Source: Haloarcula pelagica
GTDB taxonomy: Archaea; Halobacteriota; Halobacteria; Halobacteriales; Haloarculaceae
Direction of reading: 5' to 3'
NCBI RefSeq assembly: GCF_030127105.1
Contig: NZ_CP126163.1
Location: 1-64,000 of the forward strand
DNA: 64,000 bases
The notes under the pieces are model-generated. The model was not told the DNA's origin, did no database searches, and worked only from the letters and a program-made list of their open reading frames with translations. The translations under genes and the position numbers were made by a program. Positions within the stretch are counted from its first letter, which is position 1. The number at the start of each line of letters is the position of its first letter. Shown one piece after another: positions 1-10,122 of the stretch.

Positions 1-100
1 TTTCCGATACAGTTTCAACGTAGTGGAAACGCTCTGAGATACTGTATCAACTTGTCTTTTGAGACGCTACGACAGCTCTCGCAGGTCAGCGATGACTCCA
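1..100 (-). pseudogene. IS1595-type transposase, C-terminal fragment
   Basis: Read on the minus strand this stretch encodes a piece matching the C-terminus of the IS1595-type transposases further along (KDKL..YLRAF), with an internal stop. It runs off the window start. The middle and N-terminus of what looks like the same copy resume at about 1535, so the IS110-type element between them appears to have inserted into it. Non-functional. Confidence 0.6.
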
Positions 101-220
101 TGAGAATCCCGTTGAAACCACTGGAGCGTGAAGTGCGAAATGGAGTTACGAAGGTCGCCACGTCAACCGCGCACCAAAGCGCGTGCAGGTGACAGACCTT
201 GGATGCGAAGGAACAGGAGA

Positions 221-262
221 ATTGGGATCGCAGCTTGGCTGACCGTGGTCGGCCAAGGCTGC
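221..262 (+). ncRNA. Hairpin in IS110 left end, candidate bridge-RNA segment
   Basis: ATTGGG is followed by a long stem-loop (about 230-262, arms GCAGCTTGGCTGACC and GGTCGGCCAAGGCTGC, 2-nt loop, one bulge), then AAGCCC, ending about 55 nt before the transposase start. The second copy has the same flanks around a stem of different sequence (17970-18019). Conserved position with changed but still pairing arms suggests selection on structure. IS110-group bridge RNAs are known to lie upstream of the transposase; assigning this hairpin to one is inference. Confidence 0.35.
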
Positions 263-315
263 AAGCCCGGAGCGATGTCGTTCCGCTTCACGCATTCAGG
301 ACTCCAGAGGACACC

Positions 316-1331
316 ATGACCGCAACCACTGATCACTACTTGGGCATTGACCTCCACAAACGCAAAGCGCAAGTCGCTGTCCTCGATGACGAAGGCGAAG
401 TCGTTGAAGAGGTCCGCGTCGCCAACGCGGACCTCGGCGGAATCGCACAGAAGTACGCTGGAAGTAGTGCTGCACTCGAAGCGGGAAGCAATTACTTCAC
501 GATTTACGACAGGCTTGATGAAGAGTTGGATGTGACGCTCGCCAATCCGGCCAAGGCCGATTGGCTCGAAGACCAGAAACAGAAGAACGATCGGAAGGGC
601 GTCAAAAACCTCGCGCGGTATCTGCGGTTGGGCGAAGTGCCCGAAAGCTACGTCCCACCTGAAGAATGCCGGCGCTACCGCGCTTGCGCGCGGTCGTAAG
701 TTGGTAGAGAAGCGTTCAGACTTCAAAAACGAGGTCAACTCACTGCTTGATCAGAACGGCGTCACCTACGACGGGTCGTTGTGGAGCGATCAAGGGCGTG
801 AGTTCCTCCGCGAACTCATGCTCGACGATGCGTCGGAGTTGTTGTTGGAGCAGTGGTTGGAAGCAATCGATGAGTTCACCGTGAAGATCAAGCGGATGCA
901 GCGGCGGATCGAAGAGGTAGCGGCTGAGGTAGATGAGCTGAATACGTTGATGTCTGCGCCTGGTATAGCGGCATTTTCTGGCTTGATGATCTACAGCGAG
1001 ATCGGTGAAGTAAAGCGGTTTGACCGCGCGGCTGAAGTGGTGAGTCATGCCGGGTTAGACCCAGTAATCCGCGAGTCTGGCGACTCGCGGAGAGAACCAG
1101 ATCAGCAAGGAAGGAAACGGCTACTTGCGATGGATCCTGGTCCAGTGCGCGAACACCGCGGTTCATAACGCGAAGGACCCGTACTTGAGTCAGTTCTACT
1201 GGCGGTTACGCAACAAGCGAAATAAACCGCACAAGGTAGCAATCGTGGCAACAGCGCGGAAGCTGTTATTGGCGTTGTTCAATATGCTCAGGAAGAACGA
1301 ACCGTGCGACCCACCGGAGGTGAGCGCCTGA
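316..1331 (+). pseudogene. IS110-family transposase (frameshifted)
   Basis: The N-terminal DEDD domain begins at the ATG at 316 (YLGIDLHKRKAQVAV) and runs to about 695. The frame then moves (RKLVEKRSD onward), and it moves again near 1090-1125 into the C-terminal transposase_20 part (RWILVQCANTAVH) ending at 1331. Joined, the pieces make a protein of normal IS110 length. The first shift is one base and falls in a GC-rich palindrome (ACCGCGC..GCGCGGT). The N-domain also carries a 10-bp hairpin at 409-435 whose arms covary with the other copy. Two shifts make this copy non-functional unless they are sequence errors. Confidence 0.85.
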
Positions 1332-1350
1332 GAGACGCTCCGCGTCTCTC
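1330..1350 (+). terminator. Hairpin on the IS110 transposase stop codon
   Basis: GAGAGACGC and GCGTCTCTC form a perfect 9-bp stem with a 3-nt loop, starting inside the TGA stop and followed by a short T run. The second IS110 copy has an unrelated but even longer hairpin at exactly the same place. A terminator or an RNA-processing element is plausible. Confidence 0.4.
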
Positions 1351-1534
1351 TTTGGGCAGGCCAGCGCACGATGAGCAACTGGTGTGTCGTGTGAAGATGC
1401 CCCCGCACGGCGGATGTGGCAGTGACTGATTCGACTGCTTGCTATGGGTTTTCACTCTCAGTGAGAGGCGAGCAACAGGACCGCCAGAAAATCTAAGAAC
1501 ATCGACGTGGTTTGTTCAGATAGCGGGATTCTCA

Positions 1535-2232
1535 GCGATGTTGACGTCCACCTCGTCGTCAGCACATTCACCGTCACCGTAGACGACGTATTCGTGGTCG
1601 AGTCTGTCGCCTTCGTCGAGTGGTTCGTACGCTCGAAAGCGGTCGGTATAGGCCGTGGGCGACTCTTTTCGGCGGTCGGACAGCAGGAGTCAAATCGTCG
1701 ATTCGTCTGCCGCTTTCGCTGGGATCACGTATCGCTATTTAGTGCCGCGATCTGCCAGAATGAACACGGGTGGCTTGTCGCCGCCAGAAATACACCCGCG
1801 CATGGACAGGCCAAGCGAGCGTGACAGTGGTCGCGCTCGCAGCCTTTCTTCCCGGCAAAGACGTACACTTCGTCGATTTCGACCGGATCGACCGGATCAA
1901 GGAAGGCGCATCAAGGCTCTGGTAAAGCGCTCGATGCGCTGGTACATCATTCTGTGTGTCACACCAATCCCGCACTGTAGTTGGTGGAGATTCGTATCAA
2001 ACCAAAGGAAGACGTAAATTGAGACCAGCTACCGCCGCAGCGCGACCTTCGAATGAGTGAAAATCGTGCCCGTCTCGTCGTTGAACGTGCGGCCGCAATT
2101 CTTACAGAGATACCGCTGAAACTTTTGGTTGCTACCGTTTCTGACCGTCCGGTCAGAACGGCAGCGAGGACAGGTAACACCGTCACGCTGAGCGACCTGC
2201 TCTAACAGGTCCGGAGACCGATTCCGATCCAA
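1535..2232 (-). pseudogene. IS1595-type transposase, N-terminal and central part (degenerate)
   Basis: Reading leftward from 2232 there is an N-terminal zinc ribbon (CPRCRSD..CKNCGRTFND) typical of IS1595/ISXO2-like transposases. A degraded DDE core with several stops and shifts follows, recognisable by comparison with the copy at 6253-6720 (KPPVF, RYVIPAKAADEST, YTDRFRAY, EYVVYGDGE). The reading stops near 1535 where the IS110-type element begins; the C-terminus appears at 1-100. Clearly decayed. Confidence 0.75.
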
Positions 2233-2419
2233 ACACTTATATTAGCGTCATTCGTGCCGAGCACCGCTGACGCGATGCGCTTGTTTTTTGACTCCATAAT
2301 GGCCGCTCAGAAGTATCAAAAATCTCATACGGATGAGCGATTCTTAAAGAGAGCCTTACGCTGTGGTTGTCTGTTAATGACTATATACTCATGTGACAGC
2401 TAAGCAGTGGATATAGTCA

Positions 2420-3477
2420 ATGAGGATACTCAACCTGCCTGATGGGATGCTAGTGTTCGCTCTCGTCGTTAGTATGATCATCTCCGTACTATCTGCTGTA
2501 ATTCTACCGGCGGGTGCAGTAGCTGCTCCCGCGACTGCAAGTAGCAATATCGATTTACAGCACAGTGACAGCGCCAGTGGAGGGCTTGGCGGCCCACCGT
2601 ACACAGAGACAATTGTAGTCCATACAGTTGGAGAGAGTACATTTAGGTTTGGTGGAGACACTGGTCGGCGGCTAATAGTTCAGGAAGCAACAACCAACCG
2701 GACTGTAGCTATACGCCCAGTAAACAGCAGCGTAGCTTGGAACATAGAGCAAGTGTATATAAACGCTGCACGGATTCACCAAGACATGGGATTTGACTCA
2801 ACACCAAATATGAGTATATTAGTAAAATCTCAACCTTATAGTGTAGATATTGGCGTAATTGCTAATGGTGACCTGAAATGTTTGAGGACACGACGTTTTC
2901 GGCATACAGAGTGAAGCTTGTTGACAGCAGTGGTAAGACTCTTGCGACTACGGACGCAAAAATACATGGAGTACAATACAATTTTTCTGAGGATATAGAC
3001 TCTTCTATCAACTCAATTGAATATAATAAATCCGCGATAGCAATTCCGAAAGATGGGAGGATACCTCCTGGTTGGACCGCTGAATTAGTCCAAGTGACAG
3101 CACATAACGAGAAATACACGACTAAGGCAAGTCACAGTCCGAGAAGTGAATACTTCATATTTAATATTTCTAACTCCGAATTTGAAAGAGATACGTACTT
3201 TGATGTTAATATATACACATCCAGTCGAAAATCCGCAGGGAATTTGGCCGTGAGCTTGTATCTGCTTAAAATTACGGAGGACAATATTGTAGATGGTCCA
3301 GTAGGTAGCCCTACAGAATCAACGATTCCTAATCGGTATGACCTGGATGGTGATGGACAAATTACTATCACAGACATACAAAAGATTATAATTATACTAA
3401 ATTCTGGAAAACATCTAGATGGAAAGCCAGTTACAGTTAACGATGTGCTTAATATGATTATACTCTATAATTTATAA
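2420..3477 (+). pseudogene. Exported dockerin-type domain protein (one frameshift)
   Basis: The N-terminus has a hydrophobic signal segment (residues about 10-35) ending in Ala-rich AGAVAAP, so the product would be secreted or surface bound. A low-complexity extracellular region follows. The first frame ends at 2914; the second opens at 2872 and carries on the same kind of sequence to 3477. One extra base near 2873 would join them. The C-terminus carries a dockerin-like calcium loop (DLDGDGQITITDIQ) and a second helix-type half (VTVNDVLNMIILYNL). In haloarchaea such domains occur on large exported proteins of mostly unknown role. The gene is AT-rich compared with its surroundings, consistent with transfer. 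The break could be sequence error. Confidence 0.6.
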
Positions 3478-4059
3478 GTCAGCTATCGATTTGAATAGAT
3501 ACTGTGTCTCAGTCATAGTGGCTTATAGAGCGGTTGTATGTTCGAGACAGCGAATATACGACTCTCACGGAACTGTCGATACAAACCCAGCACCCGTACG
3601 GCATCGCCGAGCAGGCGCTTCGTTGTCGAATGTGAAGTTTCGGTCATTCAGTGTTCAGAGGCGTACTGTACTCCAACAAGTCAGCCCGGTCTAAGTCGAG
3701 TTCGTCACGAATTTGACTATACGCCCTGCCGATTCGGTGTTTTGCGGTAACTGTGGCTTCTTCGAGCCGAAAACAGTGTATAGCAACGTGTTTCCAGTAG
3801 CTGAACCCACCGCTAGCAGGGTCCCCGCGTGCTTCCTCAACATTTGTTCACCTATGTACCGACACTAGCTAATAGAGTTGAGGAGATCGACTTCCGTGGA
3901 CAGAATTGATTTCTTGGTGTCGTCCCTCTATTCGTGATATGAGTCGATTAGATCACTATTCAACACTTCGAAACAATTTATTTGCTAAGAATAGATGATA
4001 TATTTTATCTCTAAGTCTAATATTTTACTACTGCAACCCCAAATTTGATAGATACTTTC
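3478..4059. other. Intergenic stretch, AT-rich, no gene seen
   Basis: Open frames here are short and lack recognisable motifs. The last 100 bases are very AT-rich. I see no IS end, RNA gene or promoter that I can defend. Confidence 0.5.
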
Positions 4060-4745
4060 ACTCACATGACGATCGTTGTTATTGAACCAGTGGATAGTTT
4101 GAACGACTTCTTTGAGTGCTTCTTGACCGGGTTGCGTAGGATCTGTCGGTGGAACTGGAACGTTCTGAGATACGGTGTCAGCTTATTTTTGGAGACTCCT
4201 CGGTCTGGCGAAAGCCACGCGTCGCTAGCGCTACGGTGGTTCTCGCAAGTGTTGGCGTGTACGTTTCCATCCACCTATTCGCCCCCTCTGTGAACGACTT
4301 CTTCTCGCTAGTAGTTCTCGCTGTCTTCCAGTGGATTGTACGCTCGAAATCCGTCAGTGTAAGTAGTCAGCTCTTCCACCGTGCGGTCGTTGAGGTGGAG
4401 CTGAACGGTTTATTCGTCAGCGGATTTTGCTGGGACGACGTGTCGCTGATCGCTGCCGCAATCAACAAGTGTGAACATCGGTGCTTGTCCTCATTATGGT
4501 TTCTGCTACCGCGTATTGCGGCTTTCAGCCCCGCAGTGATCTAAACCTCGTTGACTTCGATTGGGCCAACAGGGTTGATGGCTGGCGCATCGAGTAGTTC
4601 TCCAGAACGCTCGACGCCCCGCCGTAATGACCGGTACGAAACGATGAGTTCAGCGTTGGAATGTAAATATTGATGAATCGAAGGAATAAATAAAACGCGA
4701 ACAAGAACATGTTGAGGCCGATATTCGCGTTAGGGTTTAACCCAG
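4060..4745 (-). pseudogene. IS1595-type transposase remnant
   Basis: The minus strand gives the C-terminal block (HANTCENH, WLSPDRGVSKNKLTPYLRTFQ) at 4062-4274. A broken central DDE part follows, then an N-terminal helical block (FAFYLFLRFINIYI) near 4690, all aligning with the copies at 1535-2232 and 6253-6720. The zinc ribbon is missing: at about 4745 the sequence switches to an ISH3-type fragment. Many shifts; dead. Confidence 0.65.
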
Positions 4746-5135
4746 CTATTGACGTTGAGGAATCGGTCAAGCCAGCCGGCGGCGAAACTGAGCGTGTGTG
4801 TCAGATTGAGGAACTCGCATAGGCGTAGAACACCGCATTTTAACGCTTTCCCTCTGAGTGAAAGGGGCCAACTGTCTCGTCCTCATCACCGTAGTAGGGC
4901 CGCAGGTAGTGGTCGTCGCAGACTCCACCTGCTCGGGAAGAACCTTTAGAACACCTCTTTGTTGGAGTGTGTTCCCAACCTGTTCAACCGACGTTAGGTC
5001 GAACTTCTCGCGGAGGTTGTACAGAATTGTTTTTTCATGGGGAGAGCTTTCACTGGTCTCACAGAGTTCAGATACCGAAGTCCTCAGTTTCGATTTCTGT
5101 ATTATCGCTGAGACCGAGGTCAACTTCTTAATCAA
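4746..5135 (-). pseudogene. ISH3-type transposase, N-terminal fragment
   Basis: On the minus strand the segment TSVSELCETSESSPH..TILYNLREKFDL..LPEQVE matches the N-terminal half of ISH3-group (IS4 superfamily) DDE transposases. After one shift it continues as DDHYLRPYYGDEDE, which contains the first catalytic-region motif of that group, then FHSEGKR and FYAYAS. The remaining two thirds of the gene are absent; the fragment abuts the IS1595 remnant. Confidence 0.65.
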
Positions 5136-5171
5136 GCGTATTGACGAGGAAATTAAGAAGTTAGTTCTTGT

Positions 5172-5900
5172 GGCACTGTCTAGTTGAGCGAGTTTGAGAA
5201 GCGAGAAGGCCGTAGCGAGAAGTGTCCATGCAACTCGCAGACCTCCTCAGCGAAACGTTAGATAAGGATAGTCAAGACGTTTGGGAGAACGAGCGTACCC
5301 CGACACCCGTCTGGCGGTTCGGGGTGCGTCTCCACTCGGCGGGGCTGTCGATCAGGGAAACAGCCGCTATCTTACACCTGCTGGGTATCGATCGTTCCCA
5401 CGGTGCGGTCTGGAGCTGGGTTCATACGTTGCCTGAAGCACAGAGCGACCCGCCGACGGCGTCGCCGTCGTGGGTCGCAGTCGATGAGAAACAAATCGAG
5501 GTTGACAGCGAAAAAAGTGGCTCTACGCTGCTGTCGACACAGAGTCAAAATTACTGCTCGAAATCGACGTGTTCAGCCGCCGCGGGGTCAGTCCCGCGGC
5601 GGCGTTCCTATCGACTCACTCAGAAACACGATGTCGCGATTCAGTGTTTCTCGTCGATGCTGGCGGCTATCTGACTGCCCTCTCACACCACGATCTGAGC
5701 TGTCGGCTCGACTACCGTATCGAAAAGTGGTTCCAGACTGCAACCATGCGAATCGATCGCTTTCACTCGTTTTGGCGGGGCAGTCAATCCAGCGCGAAAC
5801 AGTGGTTACGACGCTTCAGACACCACTACAACCACGAACGGCCAAACCAAGCACTCGACGGCAAAACGCTAGGTGAGGTCATTCAGAACTAGATAGTGCC
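5172..5900 (+). mobile_element. IS6-family element
   Basis: Inverted terminal repeats GGCACTGTCTAGTT (5172-5185) and its complement with one mismatch (5887-5900) bound a 729-bp element holding one transposase gene. The size and short repeats are usual for haloarchaeal IS6 members. The flanking 8-mers do not match, so no target duplication is visible. The right repeat overlaps the transposase stop codon. Confidence 0.75.
5228..5892 (+). pseudogene. IS6-family DDE transposase (frameshifted)
   Basis: An N-terminal helix-turn-helix region (RFGVRLHSAGLSIRETA, HGAVWSWVH) leads to the first catalytic Asp block (WVAVDEKQIEVD). The frame then shifts in an A6 run at about 5515 and continues as LYAAVDTESKLLLEIDVFSRRG, VFLVDAGG and RIDRFHSFWRG to NHERPNQALDGKT. 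The two frames together give about 220 residues, the normal IS6 length. Compared with the usual family sequence a few residues seem to be missing before IEKWFQT. A perfect 11-bp hairpin lies in the middle (5576-5603), and another imperfect one at 5445-5478. Confidence 0.8.
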
Positions 5901-6252
5901 GAATCTACAGAAACAAGAGACAGATGACAATAGCTATTAGTCCAGAGAGTGATATCCTTTTGGCGGCACTGCTTGAGGAGCGCGCTCAAAAGCGGTCCAC
6001 TGGCCACCTTTGCACCGCAACCCGGGGCGCGCCCGCCGCCTTCGACCGAGACATAGATCAGGACTCCCTGAGCTAAACGTTCTTGATGCTCGACACCTAA
6101 GTGGCAGGCAGTTATGAGGAGGAAGATTTAGACCAAAGCGATCTTTACAGGTTTCTCGGCAGTACTTTGACCGGTGGAACACAAGGACCTCGGGGTCCCG
6201 ATACTCTCTGTGATTTCGGGTGCAAAAAATTGAGTCGCTCATGTGAAGCACG
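5901..6252. other. Spacer between IS6 and an IS1595 remnant
   Basis: A minus-strand open frame covers most of it but shows no motif, signal or family resemblance. I treat it as non-coding debris between mobile elements. Confidence 0.4.
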
Positions 6253-6720
6253 TTGTTGGTGAATCAGAGGACGGTTCGAACGATTTCTTTGAGAGCGTCT
6301 CGACCTGGTTCGCGTAGGATTCGTCGGCGGAGCTGGAACGCTCTGAGATACGGTGTGAGCTTGTCTTTGGCGATGCCTCGGTGGGGCGAGAGCCACCGTC
6401 GTGTCAGCGACGCGTGGCTCTCGCAGCCGTTGACGTGTACCTCGCCATCAGCGTATTCACCGTCGCCGTCGACGACGTATTCGCGGTCGAACGCGTCGTC
6501 GTCCTCTAGCGAGTCATAGGCCCGAAATCCGTCCGTATAGACGGTCAACGACTCCTGTTCGTGGTCGGCAAGCAGGAGTCGGACGGTCGATTCCTCAGCG
6601 GATTTCGCTGGCACGACATACCGGTCGTCCGACCCGCAATCAACCAGCGTGAACACCGGCGGCTTGTCACCAGCGTACGATCCTCAACCACGCGTGGACA
6701 GCCCACGCGTCGCTGTAATG
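6253..6720 (-). pseudogene. IS1595-type transposase, C-terminal two thirds
   Basis: This is the best preserved of the IS1595 relatives here. From 6656 leftward: MFTLVDCGSDDRYVVPAKSA, VYTDGFRAYDSL, HVNGCESHASLTRRWLSPHRG, then YLRAFQLRRRILREPG, ending near 6264. This covers two of the DDE carboxylates and the C-terminal helix. The N-terminal zinc ribbon is cut off near 6720, where an IS630-type fragment begins. Truncated and non-functional on its own. Confidence 0.75.
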
Positions 6721-6760
6721 AGTGAGGAATCTTTTGTGGGGTCGGTCCGATGTGCTGGCG

Positions 6761-6935
6761 ATGGGACGCGAGCGACGCAAAGAGATCAAGCGTCACATCT
6801 CAGAGGAGAAGCTCAACGAGCTTCTCCGCGACGCCGACAAACACAGGATTCGGCGTCTCGGGTTCGTGAAGAATTTCTACCAAGGCGACACGATTGCCGA
6901 AGCTACCGACCGGGAAGCTCGGTCGGCAGCCACCG
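6761..6935 (+). pseudogene. IS630-type transposase, N-terminal fragment
   Basis: The ATG at 6761 opens MGRERRKEIKRHISEEKL..RRLGFVKNFYQGDTIAEATDRE, the helix-turn-helix start of haloarchaeal IS630 transposases. Family resemblance stops around GRSAATG, where the sequence becomes an IS5-type transposase in another frame. A perfect 10-bp hairpin (GGAGAAGCTC, loop AAC) lies at 6805-6827. Confidence 0.6.
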
Positions 6936-7665
6936 GCCGCCGAGTGGGCGATGCTTGCACTCCAAGCCATTCGTATCGAACTCGGGAAGTCCTACCGCCA
7001 GACAATCGACCTTCTAAGCGAGATGCCCGAAATCCTTGAAGAACTCCGTCTTACGCGGCTTCCTCACTTCACCGCTCTCCGTGACTGGTTCGAGAACATC
7101 CCGATGGAAACCTACCGAGCGTTTCTCGGCGCATCAGCCGAGAAACGCTCTGGTCACGCCGCAATCGACACAACTGGCTTCGACCGTGACCAGCCCTCGC
7201 GCCACTACGCTCAGCGAGCGCATTACCGTGTTCGCTCGCTGAAAGTCACTGCCCTCGTAGACGTGAAAAACGCTGTACGTCTCCGATGTTCACTGCACGA
7301 CCACGAAGAAACACGACGCCAAGATCGGCCCACAGGTCGCTCGGCGCAATGCCGAGGACCTGCGGTCACTGGCTGCTGACCGCGCCTATGATTGAAAACC
7401 GTTCCGGGACGAACTCCGTGAAGATGGCATTCGCCCGCTGGTCAAACACCGCATCTACTCGTCGCTGGATCTTGCGCGCAACGCCCTGATGAGCCGTCTC
7501 TGGTACAATCGCCGCTGGATGGTTGAAACCGTCTCCTCCTCGATCAAGTGCACGCTCGGCTCCGCCGTGCGTGCGCGAGCTGGCACCTCGAATTCCGGGA
7601 AATGGTCCTCAAATGCGCAGTCTACAATCTTCGTCGAGCAGTCAGATACCCAGCAAATTAACCGC
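6900..7665 (+). pseudogene. IS5-family DDE transposase (5'-truncated, frameshifted)
   Basis: LGRQPPAAEWAMLALQ, YRQTIDLLSEMPEI and HFTALRDWFENIP give the N-terminal part. The catalytic core starts with AAIDTTGFDRDQPSRHY and VTALVDV. A shift near 7300 leads to KHDAKIGPQVARRNA and LAADRAYD with a stop, then FRDELREDGIRPL. The C-terminal YNRRWMVETV block carries the catalytic Glu, and further shifts end at AVYNLRRAVRYP. Several lesions, so dead. A perfect 14-bp hairpin (GAGCGTTTCTCGGC arms, 6-nt loop) lies at 7117-7150 and an imperfect one near 7325-7355. Confidence 0.75.
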
Positions 7666-7862
7666 TGTTACTCGGTTTCTGCTCGCTGGCTGAGTGAGTG
7701 AACCCGCCGAAATCAAGCTCCGTATAGCGATCCTACGAAGTACTAATATTTAACAACGGCCTGATACGTATAATCCATTACTTACTTATTGACAGGCAAT
7801 GAATGGATATATGTCTTCTTGTATCCCAAGGAGACACGTTGTGAGTGTGCCAACATTCGCTA

Positions 7863-7891
7863 CCAGAAAGCACATCCTCTGTGCTTTCTGG
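7863..7891 (-). repeat. Perfect 11-bp hairpin downstream of tnpB
   Basis: CCAGAAAGCAC and its complement flank a 7-nt loop, about 55 bp beyond the tnpB stop on the minus strand. IS200/IS605 right ends carry such hairpins, which are recognised by TnpA and form part of the omega RNA that guides TnpB. That role is inferred from position. Confidence 0.45.
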
Positions 7892-7946
7892 CGTCCACTT
7901 TCCGCTACTATTCGACTTGATAGTTCAGAAACACGTCCCTCGTGAA

Positions 7947-8745
7947 CTACCTCGACCGATCCGCGCTGACGCGCTCGTTGAGGACGGGGCTTCCTGCTTC
8001 CACGACGCACTTTGCAGACACAGAGGTGTCCACAGGGAGCGCAGTCTCTACAGGCGTTCGTTTGGAGTGTCCCACTCCTACATCTTGTAGACCGCGAGAA
8101 CGGATGTTCCACGCCGCGTTTGCGTCCCTGTCTGCCCCGAACCCACAGGTAGGACAGGAATGTTCATAGACCCATAGCGGCTTCTCCGTCGAGACGTCGC
8201 ACGCCGCGCACTTTTCGTCGTCCCTCTCGGGTTGACCGCGACGAAGTGCGTACCCTCGTAGTCGCACTTGTATTCGAGCAACGAGAGGAACGTTCGCCAC
8301 GCTGCCGATGCCATGTTGCGACTGTTCGACGATGATTCGAGCATCCCCTTCATCTTCAAGTCTTCAACCGCCACGAAGTCGTACTCCCGAGCGTAGTACG
8401 CCGAGAGCTGTGCAAGAAGTCGCGGCGCTTCCGCCGAAGGTCGGTGTGACACTCCACTATGCACCGCCGTTGCTTCTCGTAGTTGTTCGACCCGTGCTGT
8501 TTGCGCGAGAGCTTCCGTTGCTCGCGCTCCAAGCGGTCGCGTTCGTCCGAGAGGTCGAGCGATCCGACCGCCATGCCGTCGGTGTTGTGGACGTACTTAC
8601 GAATCGCCACGTCGATGCCGACGCACTTCTCGGGCGGCTCGCGGTCCATTTCGATGCCGAAGGTGGCGAATCACTGAGCCGTGGCGACGCCACCGGACGC
8701 CGGTTGACTTCCTCCACGGCTTCACAGTAGTTGCCGATTCAAATT
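7947..8745 (-). pseudogene. tnpB: IS200/IS605-type TnpB (frameshifted remnant)
   Basis: Reading leftward: CVGIDVAIRKYVHNTDG (RuvC Asp region), ERDRLEREQRKLSRKQHGSNNYEKQRR, then shifted YYAREYDFVAVEDLKMKGM with the RuvC Glu, FLSLLEYKCDYEGTHFVAVNP, and finally the zinc ribbon CAACDVS..CPTCGFGADRDANAAWN with the last Asp. The N-terminus is missing. TnpB is an RNA-guided nuclease ancestral to Cas12; the guide overlaps its 3' end. No TnpA is present next to it, and the frame is broken at least twice, so it is a relic. Confidence 0.8.
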
Positions 8746-8939
8746 GCGGTGTGTTCTCTGAGGTATGACGAGATTGTTGAAATCCGGCTTGAGCCGGTTG
8801 TTTGAGCAGTGATTCGAGTAGGCGGTGAGCGAGGAGATGGGAAATTCATGGCGACTGTCAGTCTCGCCAGTACAGAGGGGCGTGCTGACCCAAGCGCTCG
8901 CCTGGGTCTGCCGCCCCGACGAGGCTTATCCGTACGTCA

Positions 8940-10088
8940 CTGGCCCGAGGAAGAACCGAAACGTCGCCGTTGAAACTGCTGGTCGAGTCTTCACCCGACG
9001 TTGCTCCGAAAGTAGCAGACACACCACGATCCAGAGATTGTACAGCGTCACAGCGAACAAAAGTAGAACAACCGCACCGCAAACACCGGCGACGTAGTCC
9101 GGGGCAGAAACTCACCGATCTTCCGGTAGGACGTTTCGATTCCCCAGCGACGCCGATACGCTTGTGCGAGTGGCACCGCTTCATCTACCGTCCTCGGTTG
9201 ATTCGTGATCAGACACAGCGAGTCGTCGTCCCGCGAGTGGTGCGGGACGACGACGAGCGTCACCGGTACACGCATCGTCGGGGACTGCTTTCTGACCAGC
9301 TCGTAGTCGGTGACGAATTTCTCTTCATCGTGTTCGGCAAGAACGCGCTTGATCCCCGGCGTTTTGGGTGCGCGCATGACGAACTCTACACCGAGATCGG
9401 CGAGTTCGTCGACTAACTCGACCCGATAGAGGCCACGATCACAGTAGATGCGGGTGATCGAGACGGCCTGACGCGCCGTCTCGATCACCTCGCGGATCGC
9501 CTCAATCAGAGACGGTGTATCGGTCCGAGCAACGTGTTCGGACGCGAGCGTGAACCGCGCTGCCGGTGACACAATGCACAGTGTCACGAAGACGTAGGCG
9601 AGATTTGTCCCGTGGTCAGAGTTGATTCGTGACACCATCGGTGTCTGCTTCGAGCCGTAATAGAGCCACTCATGGAGGTCTACCGCAACTTCTGCGGTGT
9701 TGGGAAGGCGATGTGCTTTGCGTGTCTGCGTGATGACCTGATCGCGGACGCCATCGAACTGAGCGTCGATGGTGTCCGCTTCCATCTGCCCGAAGTTGTA
9801 CAGGAGTGACTTCGCTGGCGGACTCCGGTCTTCGAGGTCGAGATCGTCACCTCTGGCAAGTTGGAGGTGCCTAGCACTGGTGTTGGTGAACCCTCGTTCG
9901 AACCCACTCCGAGTGAGGACTCTGGCGAAGTCCTCACTCGGATAGGTACCATTGACCTTCACCCCGAAGTCCAAGGACGGATAGAGAAGCGATCTTGCGG
10001 CACGGCAGACCTGCCGTGCCTCGGCGGTATCGACCATACTTGTCGTACGGTGCCACCGGAGAAATCGGTCTCTCAGCCACTTCGGCAA
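8940..10088 (-). pseudogene. IS4-type DDE transposase (one frameshift)
   Basis: The main frame runs 10088 to 9048: RDRFLRWHRTTSMVDTAEA, VKVNGTYPSEDFARVLTRS, AVDLHEWLYYGSK, ITRIYCDRGLYRVELV, and the C-terminal YRRRWGIETSYRKIGEF block with the catalytic Glu. At about 9060 one T seems missing from a T run; restoring it continues LFAVTLYNLWIVVCLLLSEQ. The N-terminus may start further upstream, in another frame. Perfect hairpins of 10 to 15 bp occur at 9222-9254, 9453-9489, 9908-9942 and 9999-10020. It cuts the C-terminal end of the next minus-strand gene. Confidence 0.75.
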
Positions 10089-10122
10089 CTACTGTGAAGG
10101 GGTGGGCTTCCGCAGCTTTCTG

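Larger units (their letters stand above)
101..1534 (+). mobile_element. IS110-family element, copy A
   Basis: Bounds come from an 11-bp perfect inverted repeat, TGAGAATCCCG at 101-111 and its complement at 1524-1534, and from alignment with the second copy near 18-19 kb, which shares similar but not identical ends. The element lies inside an IS1595-type remnant whose two parts flank it. The 9-mer TCAGCGATG occurs at 86-94 and 1532-1540; this may be a target duplication or chance. IS110-family enzymes are DEDD recombinases guided by a bridge RNA encoded in the element's non-coding ends. The transposase here is frameshifted, so this copy is probably inactive. Confidence 0.7.
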
